This document shows positions 38,343 to 47,072 of a stretch of DNA of 64,000 nt, piece by piece. Positions within the stretch are counted from its first letter, which is position 1. The number at the start of each line of letters is the position of its first letter. The stretch is from Niallia sp. Man26. GTDB taxonomy: Bacteria; Bacillota; Bacilli; Bacillales; Cytobacillaceae. The position numbers and the translations under genes are program-made. Under the pieces are notes generated by a model. It did no database searches, was not told where the DNA came from, and saw nothing but the letters and a program-made list of their open reading frames with translations. Location: NCBI RefSeq assembly GCF_022049065.2, contig NZ_CP095743.1, positions 2,867,001 through 2,931,000 on the forward strand. Direction: 5' to 3'.

Positions 38343-39611
38343 TTAGTCCATATTTTTAATTAATTCATCACCGAATTCAGAACATTTCACTTCAGTCGCT
38401 CCGTCCATTAAACGAGCGAAATCGTAAGTTACCACTTTAGAAGCGATAGTCTTTTCAACTGATGAAACAACTAACTGAGCTGCCTCATTCCAGCCTAAAT
38501 GTTCAAGCAACAGTACACCTGAAAGTAGAACAGATGAAGGATTCACTTTATCTAATCCAGCATATTTTGGCGCAGTTCCATGTGTCGCTTCAAAGATAGC
38601 ATGACCTGTTTCGTAGTTGATATTCGCTCCTGGAGCAATTCCAATTCCGCCTACTTGTGCTGCAAGCGCGTCAGAAATGTAGTCTCCATTCAAGTTCATT
38701 GTAGCAACTACATCGAACTCAGTTGGACGAGTCAGGATTTGCTGCAAGAAGATATCAGCAATGGAATCTTTTACGATGATCTTTCCAGCTGCTTCAGCTT
38801 CTGCCTGAGCTTTATTTGCTGCATCTGAGCCTTGCTCTTCTTTAATGCGGTCATATTGCGCCCAAGTGAACACTTTATCTCCGAATTCTTTCTCAGCTAG
38901 TTCATAGCCCCAGTTCTTAAAGGCACCTTCTGTAAATTTCATGATATTGCCTTTGTGTACAAGTGTTACAGACTTTCTGCCTTCTTTGATGGCATAGTTA
39001 ATTGCAGCACGCACTAAACGGCTTGTGCCTTCTTCAGAAACTGGCTTGATTCCTAAACCGGAAGTTTCCGGGAATCTGATTTTGTTAACACCCATTTCAT
39101 CTTGAAGGAATTTTAGTAGTTTAGCAGCACCTTCAGACCCTTTTTCATACTCGATTCCTGCATAGATATCTTCTGTATTTTCACGGAAGATAACCATGTC
39201 TGTATCTTGCGGTCTTTTAACAGGAGAAGGCACGCCTTCAAACCATCTAACAGGTCGCAAGCATACATAAAGGTCAAGCTCTTGACGAAGTGCTACGTTC
39301 AACGAACGAATTCCACCGCCGACAGGAGTTGTTAATGGACCTTTTATAGCAATCAAGTATTCTTGTATTTGTTCCAATGTTTCAGAAGGCAGCCATTCAC
39401 CTGTTTCATTAAATGCCTTCTCTCCAGCCAACACTTCTTTCCAAACAATCTTACGATCACCGCTATATGCTTTTTCTACGGCAGCATCCAGCACTCTTGA
39501 AGCTGCAGCCCAGATGTCAGGACCGATTCCGTCACCTTCGATAAATGGTACGATTGGATTTGCTGGTACATTTAATACACCATCAACTACTGAAATTTTT
39601 TCACCTTTCAT
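38343..39611 (-). CDS. icd: isocitrate dehydrogenase (NADP)
   Basis: 422 residues, the bacterial NADP type, 423 in B. subtilis. Substrate-binding residues are in [25 protein letters not shown] (about 100-124, including the regulatory-serine position), NADP specificity region [16 protein letters not shown] (about 345-360) and the metal aspartates in [13 protein letters not shown]. It makes 2-oxoglutarate and NADPH. ATG at 39611 follows GGAGGG. It lies about 200 bp after citZ. Confidence 0.97.
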   Translation of the reverse strand: MKGEKISVVDGVLNVPANPIVPFIEGDGIGPDIWAAASRVLDAAVEKAYSGDRKIVWKEVLAGEKAFNETGEWLPSETLEQIQEYLIAIKGPLTTPVGGGIRSLNVALRQELDLYVCLRPVRWFEGVPSPVKRPQDTDMVIFRENTEDIYAGIEYEKGSEGAAKLLKFLQDEMGVNKIRFPETSGLGIKPVSEEGTSRLVRAAINYAIKEGRKSVTLVHKGNIMKFTEGAFKNWGYELAEKEFGDKVFTWAQYDRIKEEQGSDAANKAQAEAEAAGKIIVKDSIADIFLQQILTRPTEFDVVATMNLNGDYISDALAAQVGGIGIAPGANINYETGHAIFEATHGTAPKYAGLDKVNPSSVLLSGVLLLEHLGWNEAAQLVVSSVEKTIASKVVTYDFARLMDGATEVKCSEFGDELIKNMD

Positions 39612-39640
39612 ATGTATCCCTCCGTTAAAAAAGTATTTCC

Positions 39641-39731
39641 TGCAAAAGAAGCGTTACTCCTTTTGCAAGAATGGCTAAAGTAAGTTGCGCATATTGGCTT
39701 CGTCTAAGAAGGGCGCTCGGCACGTATGCCG
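39641..39731 (-). other. cluster of three small hairpins between citZ and icd
   Basis: Three inverted repeats follow each other: TGCAAAAG/CTTTTGCA (39641-39667), CTTC/GAAG (39698-39711) and CGGCA/TGCCG (39718-39731). None has a T-run. They may mark mRNA processing, stability or protein binding in the citZ-icd transcript; no function is proven. Confidence 0.5.
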
Positions 39732-39813
39732 CTTAATCGCACATTCCCCGCTTTAGGAGACTCCTGACTTTGCTTGTTCTATGCTGCAATAAGTATATCA
39801 TAGACGCGTAAAT

Positions 39814-40929
39814 TTAGCGTTCATGAACTGGAATGTAAACAGCTCTTTCAGGTCCTGTATAATCAGCTCTTGGCCTGATCAAGCGGTTATTTTCGTATTG
39901 CTCTAAAATATGGGCAAGCCATCCGGAAACCCTGCTCACAGCAAAAATCGGCGTGAACAAATCATGATCTATTTCCAGGCTGTGATAGACAGACGCAGAA
40001 AAGAAATCTACATTCGGAACAAGGCCTTTCTTTTCCTTCAGCAGTTCTTCAATCCTTAAGCTCATTTCAAACAGCTCTGATTGACCCGTCAATTCTGTCA
40101 GCTTCCTTGCCATTTCCTTCAAGTGCTTAGCACGCGGATCACCTTTACGGTAAACGCGGTGACCGAAGCCCATGATTTTTTCCTTCTTATCCATTTTGTC
40201 AAAAATATAAGCATCAACATTATCAACACTGCCGATTTCTGTCAGCATCTTCATGACTGCTTCGTTAGCACCGCCGTGGAGCGGTCCCTTCAATGCACCA
40301 ATTGCAGATGTGATGCCTGAATATACATCAGACAATGTTGCCACACAAACCCGTGCTGTAAACGTAGAAGCATTCAGCTCATGGTCTGCATGCAGCACTA
40401 ATGCTTTATTAAATGCCTCTACCGCAATGCTCTCAGGCTCTTCTCCTGTCAGCATATATAAAAAATTTGCTGCAAAGTTCAAATCTTTTCTCGGTGCAAT
40501 CGGATCAAGCCCTTTTCTTAATCTTGAGAAGGCTGTAACGATAGTAGGGATTTTGGCTTGTAATCTCAATGCTTTTTGATAGTTTGTGCTTTCATCCATA
40601 AAGTCAGCATCCTTATCGTAAACACCCAGAAGGGATACTGCTGAACGGAGTACAGCCATTGGGTGCACATTTGCAAGCGGCAACAGCCTAAGCTGTTCAA
40701 GCAGCGGCGCAGGCAGCTCTGCATTATCAGCTAACTCTTGCTTTAAATCATCCAATTCTGCTTCTGTCGGCAATCTTCTGTTCCACAGTAAAAAAACTAC
40801 TTCTTCAAAACTGGAGTTTTCTGCCAAAACATCAATGTCATAACCAACATACGATAATGAATCATCAATGATAGAGCTGATAGAAGAAGTGGTTGCAATT
40901 ATTCCTTCTAGACCTCTTGTTACTGCCAT
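39814..40929 (-). CDS. citZ: citrate synthase
   Basis: 371 residues, B. subtilis CitZ type (short Gram-positive form). Catalytic residues lie in LHADHELNAST (about 188), MGFGHRVYRKGDPRA (about 225-240) and NVDFFSASVYHSL (about 277-290). It condenses acetyl-CoA with oxaloacetate. ATG at 40929 follows AAAGGAGAG. In Bacillus citZ is repressed by CcpC and CcpA; a near-cre sequence lies far upstream here. Confidence 0.97.
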   Translation of the reverse strand: MAVTRGLEGIIATTSSISSIIDDSLSYVGYDIDVLAENSSFEEVVFLLWNRRLPTEAELDDLKQELADNAELPAPLLEQLRLLPLANVHPMAVLRSAVSLLGVYDKDADFMDESTNYQKALRLQAKIPTIVTAFSRLRKGLDPIAPRKDLNFAANFLYMLTGEEPESIAVEAFNKALVLHADHELNASTFTARVCVATLSDVYSGITSAIGALKGPLHGGANEAVMKMLTEIGSVDNVDAYIFDKMDKKEKIMGFGHRVYRKGDPRAKHLKEMARKLTELTGQSELFEMSLRIEELLKEKKGLVPNVDFFSASVYHSLEIDHDLFTPIFAVSRVSGWLAHILEQYENNRLIRPRADYTGPERAVYIPVHER

Positions 40930-41563
40930 AAACTATCTCTCCTTTTCTCCTTACTTCTCTCCAATACATCGCAAAATATAAGTCCCCATATTATTCATGA
41001 ATGTAGTTACGTATATAATTACAGATTTCTTTAATGAATCTTGCCTCTACATTGAATTTTTAGATTATTCAGACTAAAATTTGATTAAGACTTGTTTGGA
41101 GCCATTTAATAAAAAATTAGGTAGCAGCTGAAAAACAGCCTCTAAAAAAAGTTCACTATTTTGTTAGATTAACTGATTATGTACCTAAAAATCAATAAAA
41201 ATTGTTTTGCGGATTGATAAAACCAGATTTTGAGGGGCCTTTTTCTAACATTTCCACCATAGTATCATTTCTCTTTTCTGTTAAAATAAGACATTGTAAA
41301 TGCTTACATTTTTCGTCAAAAAAATAAGGAATACCATCTTTATAATACGGGTGTTCCGTAACTACATTTTTATTATACCTAAAAATTCTCCAAATGTCTC
41401 ATATTTTACACCTATAAACTATCAATATAGTAAAAAATATTACATACTTACCATGCCTTTAGTAAAATATATTCTTTTCACACCGCTAATATTCCGGATT
41501 TTTTAGCACGGCATTGGAGACAAGTTGTGACATATAAATTATTTTTCTGCTAAAACAGTAAGT
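40930..41563. other. long AT-rich gene-free control region upstream of citZ
   Basis: 634 bp without a convincing gene. It holds a near-cre site (41295-41308) and an inverted repeat, AATTTTTAG/CTAAAATTT, at about 41055-41080. A possible minus-strand promoter (TTCATT, 17 bp, TATACG) about 90 bp before citZ is weak. The remainder is very AT-rich with no RNA structure that I recognise. Confidence 0.6.
41295..41308. promoter_or_regulatory. near-consensus cre site (CcpA)
   Basis: TGTAAATGCTTACA matches TGTAANCGNTNACA except one base (T instead of C in the central CG). It is 366 bp before citZ, further than usual, so a role at citZ is uncertain. Confidence 0.4.
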
Positions 41564-41600
41564 AAAAAAAAGGAAGCACAGCTGCTTTCATCTGTGCCCC
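41564..41600 (-). terminator. intrinsic terminator of the MFS-transferase unit
   Basis: GGGGCACAG pairs with CTGTGCTTC (two G-U) and is followed by CTTTTTTTT on the minus strand, 8 bp after the transferase stop. Confidence 0.85.
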
Positions 41601-41607
41601 CTCACCA

Positions 41608-43188
41608 CTATCTTCCGACAGCTGCTCCATCACTTCTCGGGTCAACACCGCCATAGAAAAACCCTTGCTCATCAATGAGAATTGCGTTCGCATGACCCAT
41701 AATTCCAGCATAGTCATCAACTCTATTCACTGAATGGCCTAGCTTTTGCAGCTTTTCCAAAACGTCATTTGCCACCCGACCTTCGATTTTCAATTCTTGG
41801 GTTTTTTCTCCCCAAGTTCTGCCCCATACAAATCTTGGACCGCTGATTGCAGCTTGTGGGTCCATCCCGTAGTCAAGCATTCTAGTGATCATCACCGTTT
41901 GTGTTTGCGGCTGTCCTTCACCGCCTTGTGTGCCGTATAGTACATATGGCTTATCTTCTTTAAAAGCCATCGCCGGCATCAACGTATGAAAAGTCCTTTT
42001 ATTTGGTTCTAATGCATTAATATGGTCTGCATCAAGGGAAAAGAAGGAGCCTCTGTTTTGCATCGTAATTCCTGTATCTCCGGCAATAATTCCTGATCCA
42101 AACTCGAAATATAAGCTTTGAATAAAGGAAACTGCATTGCCGTCTTCGTCCACAACTGCAGCATGCGCAGTATCACTGCCGACAGGCTGTGTCGGCAAAT
42201 CACATGTATGGTCAAATGATATGGAGGCAGCCAATTCCTTTGCATATTCTTTGCTTAATAATTTTTCTAACGGTATATTATGCCACACAGGATCTGTTAA
42301 GTGATTGTTCCGATCCTGGAAGCTTTTTTTCACAGCCTCCACTAATAGATGGTAATATTCGTATGATTCATGTGGGATTGCTGATAAATCGAAATTTTCC
42401 AAAATATTAAGTATCATCAGACCAACAAATCCTTGCGAGTTAGGTGGTACTTGGAATATGGTATAGTCCCGATATGTGGACGAAAGAGGTTCAGTCCATT
42501 CACCTTGATGTGCAGCAAAATCCTGTTCTGTCAGCAAACCGCCCTTTTTTTGGATACTGGAAATAATTCTCTTTGCTAAATCTCCTTTATAAAAATCATC
42601 TCTTCCTTTATCCGCCAAGCTTTGAAGTGTACACCCAAGATTTTTCTGCACAAACTTGCTGAATGTATTGGGCACTTTTCCCTCAGGCAAAAATACTTTT
42701 GCCATGTCTTTATCTGACTGTAACAGTTCGATACTCTTTACCGTATTTTCATATTGGTCATTGGAAACAGGGAATCCATTTTCTGCATATTCAATAGCAG
42801 GTGCAAGCACTTCCTTGAGTGACATCCTTCCATATTCCCTTAGGACTGCATCCCAGCTGTCTACCATCCCTGGCACTGTAATAACACTTTCTATTCCGCG
42901 AAAAGGAATCGCCTCTTTGCCTTTATATTTGTCTCTCGTCACTTTTGAACCGGAACGGCCACTGCCGTTGTAGGAGCGGACCTTCTTTTTTTCTGCATGA
43001 TAAGCAAGCCAAAAGGAATCACCGCCAAGACCTGTCATATGAGGATAAACAACTGCAAGGCAAGCACTCACTGCAACAGCAGCATCAAATGCGTTCCCTC
43101 CTTGTTGTAATATCCTTTCACCAGCCTGTGAAGCTAAATAATGGGGGCTGACCACCATCGATTTTGTGCCGACAATTACTTTCTTCAA
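41608..43188 (-). CDS. gamma-glutamyltransferase family protein (YwrD-like)
   Basis: 526 residues, an Ntn-hydrolase that should self-cleave before the threonine of DTAHAAVVDEDGNAVS (about residue 348). Also seen: GGNAFDAAVAVSACLAVVYPH near the N-terminus, GSGIIAGDTGITMQNRG, and GTQGGEGQPQTQ near the glycine loop. No signal peptide, so it is cytosolic, unlike secreted Ggt; B. subtilis YwrD is the closest type I know. It starts at TTG (43186-43188), overlapping the MFS stop (TTGA), with GGGAGGAG upstream. The transporter probably supplies its substrate (inference). Confidence 0.88.
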   Translation of the reverse strand: MKKVIVGTKSMVVSPHYLASQAGERILQQGGNAFDAAVAVSACLAVVYPHMTGLGGDSFWLAYHAEKKKVRSYNGSGRSGSKVTRDKYKGKEAIPFRGIESVITVPGMVDSWDAVLREYGRMSLKEVLAPAIEYAENGFPVSNDQYENTVKSIELLQSDKDMAKVFLPEGKVPNTFSKFVQKNLGCTLQSLADKGRDDFYKGDLAKRIISSIQKKGGLLTEQDFAAHQGEWTEPLSSTYRDYTIFQVPPNSQGFVGLMILNILENFDLSAIPHESYEYYHLLVEAVKKSFQDRNNHLTDPVWHNIPLEKLLSKEYAKELAASISFDHTCDLPTQPVGSDTAHAAVVDEDGNAVSFIQSLYFEFGSGIIAGDTGITMQNRGSFFSLDADHINALEPNKRTFHTLMPAMAFKEDKPYVLYGTQGGEGQPQTQTVMITRMLDYGMDPQAAISGPRFVWGRTWGEKTQELKIEGRVANDVLEKLQKLGHSVNRVDDYAGIMGHANAILIDEQGFFYGGVDPRSDGAAVGR

Positions 43189-44426
43189 ATCAGCTTCTCC
43201 TCCCTTTTCAAAGTGGCGATTGATTCAATCGAATTAACATCCGCTTGTTTTTTATCTGTCGTGAACAAAAATAATACTGCACCGATAATTAGCAGCCCCC
43301 CTGATAAATAGAAGCCAAATTCAAGACTTCCTGTCTTATCTGCAAAATAGCCTGTTATATATGGTGCAAAAATAGAGGAAAGCATACCGCTGAAGTTGAA
43401 AAACCCATAAACTCTTGAATACATGGACTGTGGCGTAATATCTGCCATATAAGAAATCAATACTGGGTCTAGCGCTAATTTCCCAAGCAAACCGTACAGG
43501 CATAAACCAACGATTAAGAAGGAGTAATTTTCTGTGTAAGGAATGACAAACTGACAGATTGCCCCTGCCAGGGAAAGCCCGATAATAAGCGGTTTTCTGC
43601 TTTTAATTCGATCAGATAAATAACCGAAAAGAATTGCTCCAGGAATGGAGGCCCACGGTACTAAGGAGGAAATAATGCCTGTTTGCGAAGCCTCTATATC
43701 TCTTGCTGTCTGCAAATAGTAAGGAAGCCATGTCAGCATTCCGAAAAAGCCATATAAGGAACAGAAAATCAACACATAAACGAATATATGGTTTTTTGTA
43801 AAAATGCTTTTTAATTCTACTTTTTCTGCTCCTTGAACAGCCTGTTTTTTCTCTTTATGTGAGTTATCGCGGACAAAAATACCAATTAAGATACCGACGA
43901 TTATCGTTGGGATGGCAAAGACATAAAAGGGAAACTGCCACCCTTTATTTAAAGTATAGGTAAAGTAGCTTGATGACATAAATCCAAGTGAGATACCAAA
44001 GGCCATGCCGCTGTTTATAATCGCAGAAACGAGGCCGCGGTACTTCTTCGGAGTAATGGTGGAGGAGATGCCGTATTGCGAGCCATAATAGGTGCCCTCA
44101 CCTAATCCAGTAAGTGCGCGCATCAGTAGAAATATCCCAAATGTTGTAGATGCACCACTCAAATATGTTCCGATACCGAAAACGATAAAGCCGATCACTA
44201 ACACTTTGACACGGCCGAACTTATCTGCCAAAAACCCTGTAGGAATTTGCATGAAGGCATATGCAGCAAAAAAGACGGTCGCCATTAATCCTAACTGCGT
44301 TTGATTTAAACTCCATTCCTCGCCGATACTGCCCATGACAGGTGATAAGATATTTCTGTCAGCATACATAAATACCCAGCCTAAAAAGAATAAAAAGATA
44401 GTGAGTACAGGACGTGTTTTTTTCAT
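43185..44426 (-). CDS. MFS transporter
   Basis: 413 residues from the ATG at 44426, after AAAGGAGA; the frame is open further upstream but only that ATG has a ribosome binding site. Twelve membrane helices with MFS signatures: YADRNILSPVMG in helix 1, GFLADKFGRVKVLV between helices 2 and 3, RALTGLGEGTYYG in helix 4 and GYLSDRIKSRKP between 8 and 9. It resembles the anion/organic-acid symporter branch; the substrate is unknown but coupling to the transferase suggests an acid or gamma-glutamyl compound. Confidence 0.88.
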   Translation of the reverse strand: MKKTRPVLTIFLFFLGWVFMYADRNILSPVMGSIGEEWSLNQTQLGLMATVFFAAYAFMQIPTGFLADKFGRVKVLVIGFIVFGIGTYLSGASTTFGIFLLMRALTGLGEGTYYGSQYGISSTITPKKYRGLVSAIINSGMAFGISLGFMSSSYFTYTLNKGWQFPFYVFAIPTIIVGILIGIFVRDNSHKEKKQAVQGAEKVELKSIFTKNHIFVYVLIFCSLYGFFGMLTWLPYYLQTARDIEASQTGIISSLVPWASIPGAILFGYLSDRIKSRKPLIIGLSLAGAICQFVIPYTENYSFLIVGLCLYGLLGKLALDPVLISYMADITPQSMYSRVYGFFNFSGMLSSIFAPYITGYFADKTGSLEFGFYLSGGLLIIGAVLFLFTTDKKQADVNSIESIATLKREEKLI

Positions 44427-44493
44427 GTAATTGTCTCCTTTTACTAAAATGTTGACACAATCGTACCATGATAAAAACAAAAGGAAATGAATT

Positions 44494-44512
44494 CTGTCAG
44501 ATAATCTGACAG
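44494..44512. promoter_or_regulatory. 19-bp palindrome upstream of the MFS-transferase operon
   Basis: CTGTCAGAT and ATCTGACAG, exact reverse complements, flank a single A. It lies 68-86 bp before the MFS start, where an operator would sit. No regulator gene is adjacent. The rest of the 286-bp gap (44427-44712) holds only the ytwI terminator. Confidence 0.65.
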
Positions 44513-44671
44513 TGTTTTTTTCGTTTTGAAAATAATTATCTTTAAATAATTTCATTATGTATATTTTAAAAACTCAAAATTTACTATTCGAAAGTTGGCA
44601 GCATTTACATGAAAGGATTTCTTACAATATGTAGAGGAGATACAAAAGTGAGAGGAGATAAAACAAAAGAA

Positions 44672-44701
44672 CAATAAAGGGAACCTCAGAACGTGTTCCC
44701 T
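44672..44701 (-). terminator. intrinsic terminator of ytwI
   Basis: AGGGAAC/GTTCCCT with a loop of about 10 nt, then TTATTGTTC on the minus strand. Confidence 0.75.
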
Positions 44702-44712
44702 CGCCTATTTCG

Positions 44713-45174
44713 CTATTTAAACCACTCCATAGCCCTCATCGCCATGTATGCAATCCCTGCTCCTATTAACGGACCAACAGCAACCCCTTTAAACAAGGAA
44801 ACAGCTAAAATGGTTCCTAATACAAGTGCAGTAGTGATTTGGGGATCTGATGACAGCAAGTTAACCCCGCCTTTGGCAAGCAGTGCGACTGCAATTCCAG
44901 ATAAGAGGGCAATCCATGCAAAAGGAGATTTAAAAGCGGCAGAAAGATCTCGGAAACCGATTTCACCAGTTGCGATGGGTGCCAGTACAGCTATTGTAAT
45001 AATGGTAACCCCCCAATTAATCCCCTTTGACTGGATGAAAGAGAAGGATTTTGCATCAAGGCCGATCACCTTTAAAATCAATAATGCTCCGACTGCGAAC
45101 AGCAGAGATGTGTTTTTGGCAATAAGGGCGATAATGACAAGCAAATATAAAAATAGGTATGATTGACTAAACAT
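44713..45174 (-). CDS. ytwI: DUF441 (UPF0756) membrane protein YtwI
   Basis: 153 residues with four to five hydrophobic helices (about 5-40, 52-70, 84-100, 112-145), typical for DUF441. Function unknown. It stands next to ytvI as in B. subtilis and is transcribed divergently from it. The ATG at 45174 follows AAAGGAG. Confidence 0.88.
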   Translation of the reverse strand: MFSQSYLFLYLLVIIALIAKNTSLLFAVGALLILKVIGLDAKSFSFIQSKGINWGVTIITIAVLAPIATGEIGFRDLSAAFKSPFAWIALLSGIAVALLAKGGVNLLSSDPQITTALVLGTILAVSLFKGVAVGPLIGAGIAYMAMRAMEWFK

Positions 45175-45367
45175 ATTATGTACTCCTTTCTAAAGCTAAA
45201 TTACCATTTATTGACCCATCCTTTTCCTTTCCTCTATAATCAATGATATAAGCATAGATGAGCCGTTAACTGATTATACTTTATGGCTGCATTGTTTAAG
45301 TTTACATATGAAATGATAACATTTCGGAAAGACTGCTATGTATTTTCCAAAGAATGGAGGACGTCTA

Positions 45368-46489
45368 TTGAACCTGACTTTGATTCACCGTTCACTTCGT
45401 CTGCTGTTTGTAATTGCAGTGACGGTACTAGTATTTGTTGGTTTTTTTTATTTATCAAAAATAACCTATCCCTTTATTATCGGTTTTTTGATTGCGTTCC
45501 TGATGAATCCACTTGTAAACTTCCTGCAATTTAAGTGTAGATTACCTAGGTCCTTTGCCGTAGTTTTAAGTATTATTATCATTTTATCTGTGTTTGCAGG
45601 CCTTATTACACTGTTAATCGCAGAAATTGTCACAGGTGCTGCCTATCTTGCTAATGTCGTACCACAGCATATTAATACACTGATTGAATACATAGAGAAC
45701 TTTTTTACCGCCCAAATTATCCCGCTTTACAATCAGCTTGCAAGCACATTTAACAGCTTAGGTACTAACCAGCAGGATACCATTATTTCCAATATCAAAA
45801 ATGTTGGAGAGCAAATCGGGACAAGTGTGGGAGCGTTTATCCAATCGTTTTTCCAAAACATCCCGATTATCTTGTCTTGGTTTCCCAATGCTGCTACTGT
45901 GATTATTTTCTCTTTATTGGCCACCTTCTTTATCAGCAAAGACTGGAATCGCCTCATACGAAAACTTTCAAAATTGCTTCCTCCGCGTTTGAGCAGAAGC
46001 GGAAAATCCGTGTTTGTCGATTTAAAGAGAGCATTGCTTGGTTTTTTGAAGGCTCAGCTTACATTAGTATCTATCACAACAGTCATCATTTTAATCGGCT
46101 TAATCATTCTTAGAGTCGATTACGCAATCACTATTGCCTTAGTAACTGGGATTGTTGATATTATCCCTTATTTAGGCACTGGGCTAGTCTTTGTTCCATG
46201 GATTATATACGAAATGATTGCCGGACAAATGCCTTTAGCTGTCGGACTGACAGTATTGTATATAGTAGTTCTTGTGCAAAGACAAATCATGGAACCAAAA
46301 ATCCTTTCTTCTAGCATCGGTGTTGATCCTCTTGCAACATTAATTGCCTTATTTGTCGGCTTTAAGCTGATCGGTTTTTTAGGATTAATCATCGGTCCAG
46401 TCACACTTGTCATTATTAGCACATTGAATAAAGCTGGAGTTTTCGCTGATTTATGGAGCTTCATAAAAGGAGACGAAAAAAAGATATAA
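45368..46489 (+). CDS. ytvI: sporulation integral membrane protein YtvI (AI-2E family)
   Basis: 373 residues from TTG at 45368, which has TGGAGG 7 nt upstream; the ATG at 45338 lies before that site. Same fold as the protein at 16.1 kb: helices near 8-30, 33-60, 68-95, a soluble segment, then DIIPYLGTGLVFVPW and QRQIMEPKILSSSIGVDPL. The YtvI subgroup is linked to sporulation in B. subtilis; the substrate is unknown. Confidence 0.88.
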   Translation: MNLTLIHRSLRLLFVIAVTVLVFVGFFYLSKITYPFIIGFLIAFLMNPLVNFLQFKCRLPRSFAVVLSIIIILSVFAGLITLLIAEIVTGAAYLANVVPQHINTLIEYIENFFTAQIIPLYNQLASTFNSLGTNQQDTIISNIKNVGEQIGTSVGAFIQSFFQNIPIILSWFPNAATVIIFSLLATFFISKDWNRLIRKLSKLLPPRLSRSGKSVFVDLKRALLGFLKAQLTLVSITTVIILIGLIILRVDYAITIALVTGIVDIIPYLGTGLVFVPWIIYEMIAGQMPLAVGLTVLYIVVLVQRQIMEPKILSSSIGVDPLATLIALFVGFKLIGFLGLIIGPVTLVIISTLNKAGVFADLWSFIKGDEKKI

Positions 46490-46495
46490 CAAGCA

Positions 46496-46535
46496 AACAA
46501 GCGGCCTGGAATAAATCCTGGCCGCTTGTTTTTTC
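46496..46535 (+). terminator. intrinsic terminator of ytvI
   Basis: AACAAGCGGCC/GGCCGCTTGTT stem with a 13-nt loop and a T6 run. On the minus strand the U-tract is broken, but it may still help end fxsA. Confidence 0.9.
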
Positions 46536-46541
46536 CTACAT

Positions 46542-46931
46542 TCATTGTTGAATGATAATCCTATTCTTTTGCAGCAGTTTTTTCTGCATGTAGTTAAGCA
46601 GCAGCTTCTTGCAAAGCTTCCTCGTCGGTGGAAGCAACAGTAAAGCACCTGCAATATCAGACAGAAAGCCTGGCAGCAGCATAAGTATTCCTCCGAGAAG
46701 TACACAAAAACCGTTCAATATGGCATCGCCTGGAAGTCTTCCTGAATTTAATTGCTCTTGAACATTTTTTATGGCTTTTACGCCTTCCTTTTTAAGAATA
46801 AAAGCTCCCAGCGCACTGGTTACCACCACTAACAGCAAAGTCTCCGGTATGCCGATAAACCGTCCTGACAGCAGAAATGCAGCCAGTTCGACAAGCGGAA
46901 GAAACAATAATGCGATAAAAAGATTGCGCAA
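46542..46931 (-). CDS. fxsA: FxsA family membrane protein
   Basis: 129 residues with the FxsA pattern: two N-terminal helices (about 3-20 and 26-46), then the paired GRLPGDAILNGFCVLLGGILMLLPGFLSD helices and a basic C-terminus. E. coli FxsA reduces F exclusion of phage T7; its normal role is unknown. The start is TTG (46929-46931), 9 nt after GGAGGAG; no ATG fits. It follows pyk, whose terminator lies between. Confidence 0.88.
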   Translation of the reverse strand: MRNLFIALLFLPLVELAAFLLSGRFIGIPETLLLVVVTSALGAFILKKEGVKAIKNVQEQLNSGRLPGDAILNGFCVLLGGILMLLPGFLSDIAGALLLLPPTRKLCKKLLLNYMQKKLLQKNRIIIQQ

Positions 46932-47021
46932 AATGATGCTCCTCCTTCAAAACCACTTTTCTCTATTATAGCTTTTTCTGCTTGATTAGAAAAATATTTA
47001 GTGAATGCATATTCTTCCAAA

Positions 47022-47060
47022 CAAAACAAAACGCCAAGGGTAAAGAACCATTGGCGTTTT
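47022..47060 (-). terminator. intrinsic terminator of pyk
   Basis: AAAACGCCAA/TTGGCGTTTT stem with T-tract on the minus strand, 13 bp after the pyk stop. It is nearly symmetric. Confidence 0.88.
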
Positions 47061-47072
47061 TATTATTAACTA

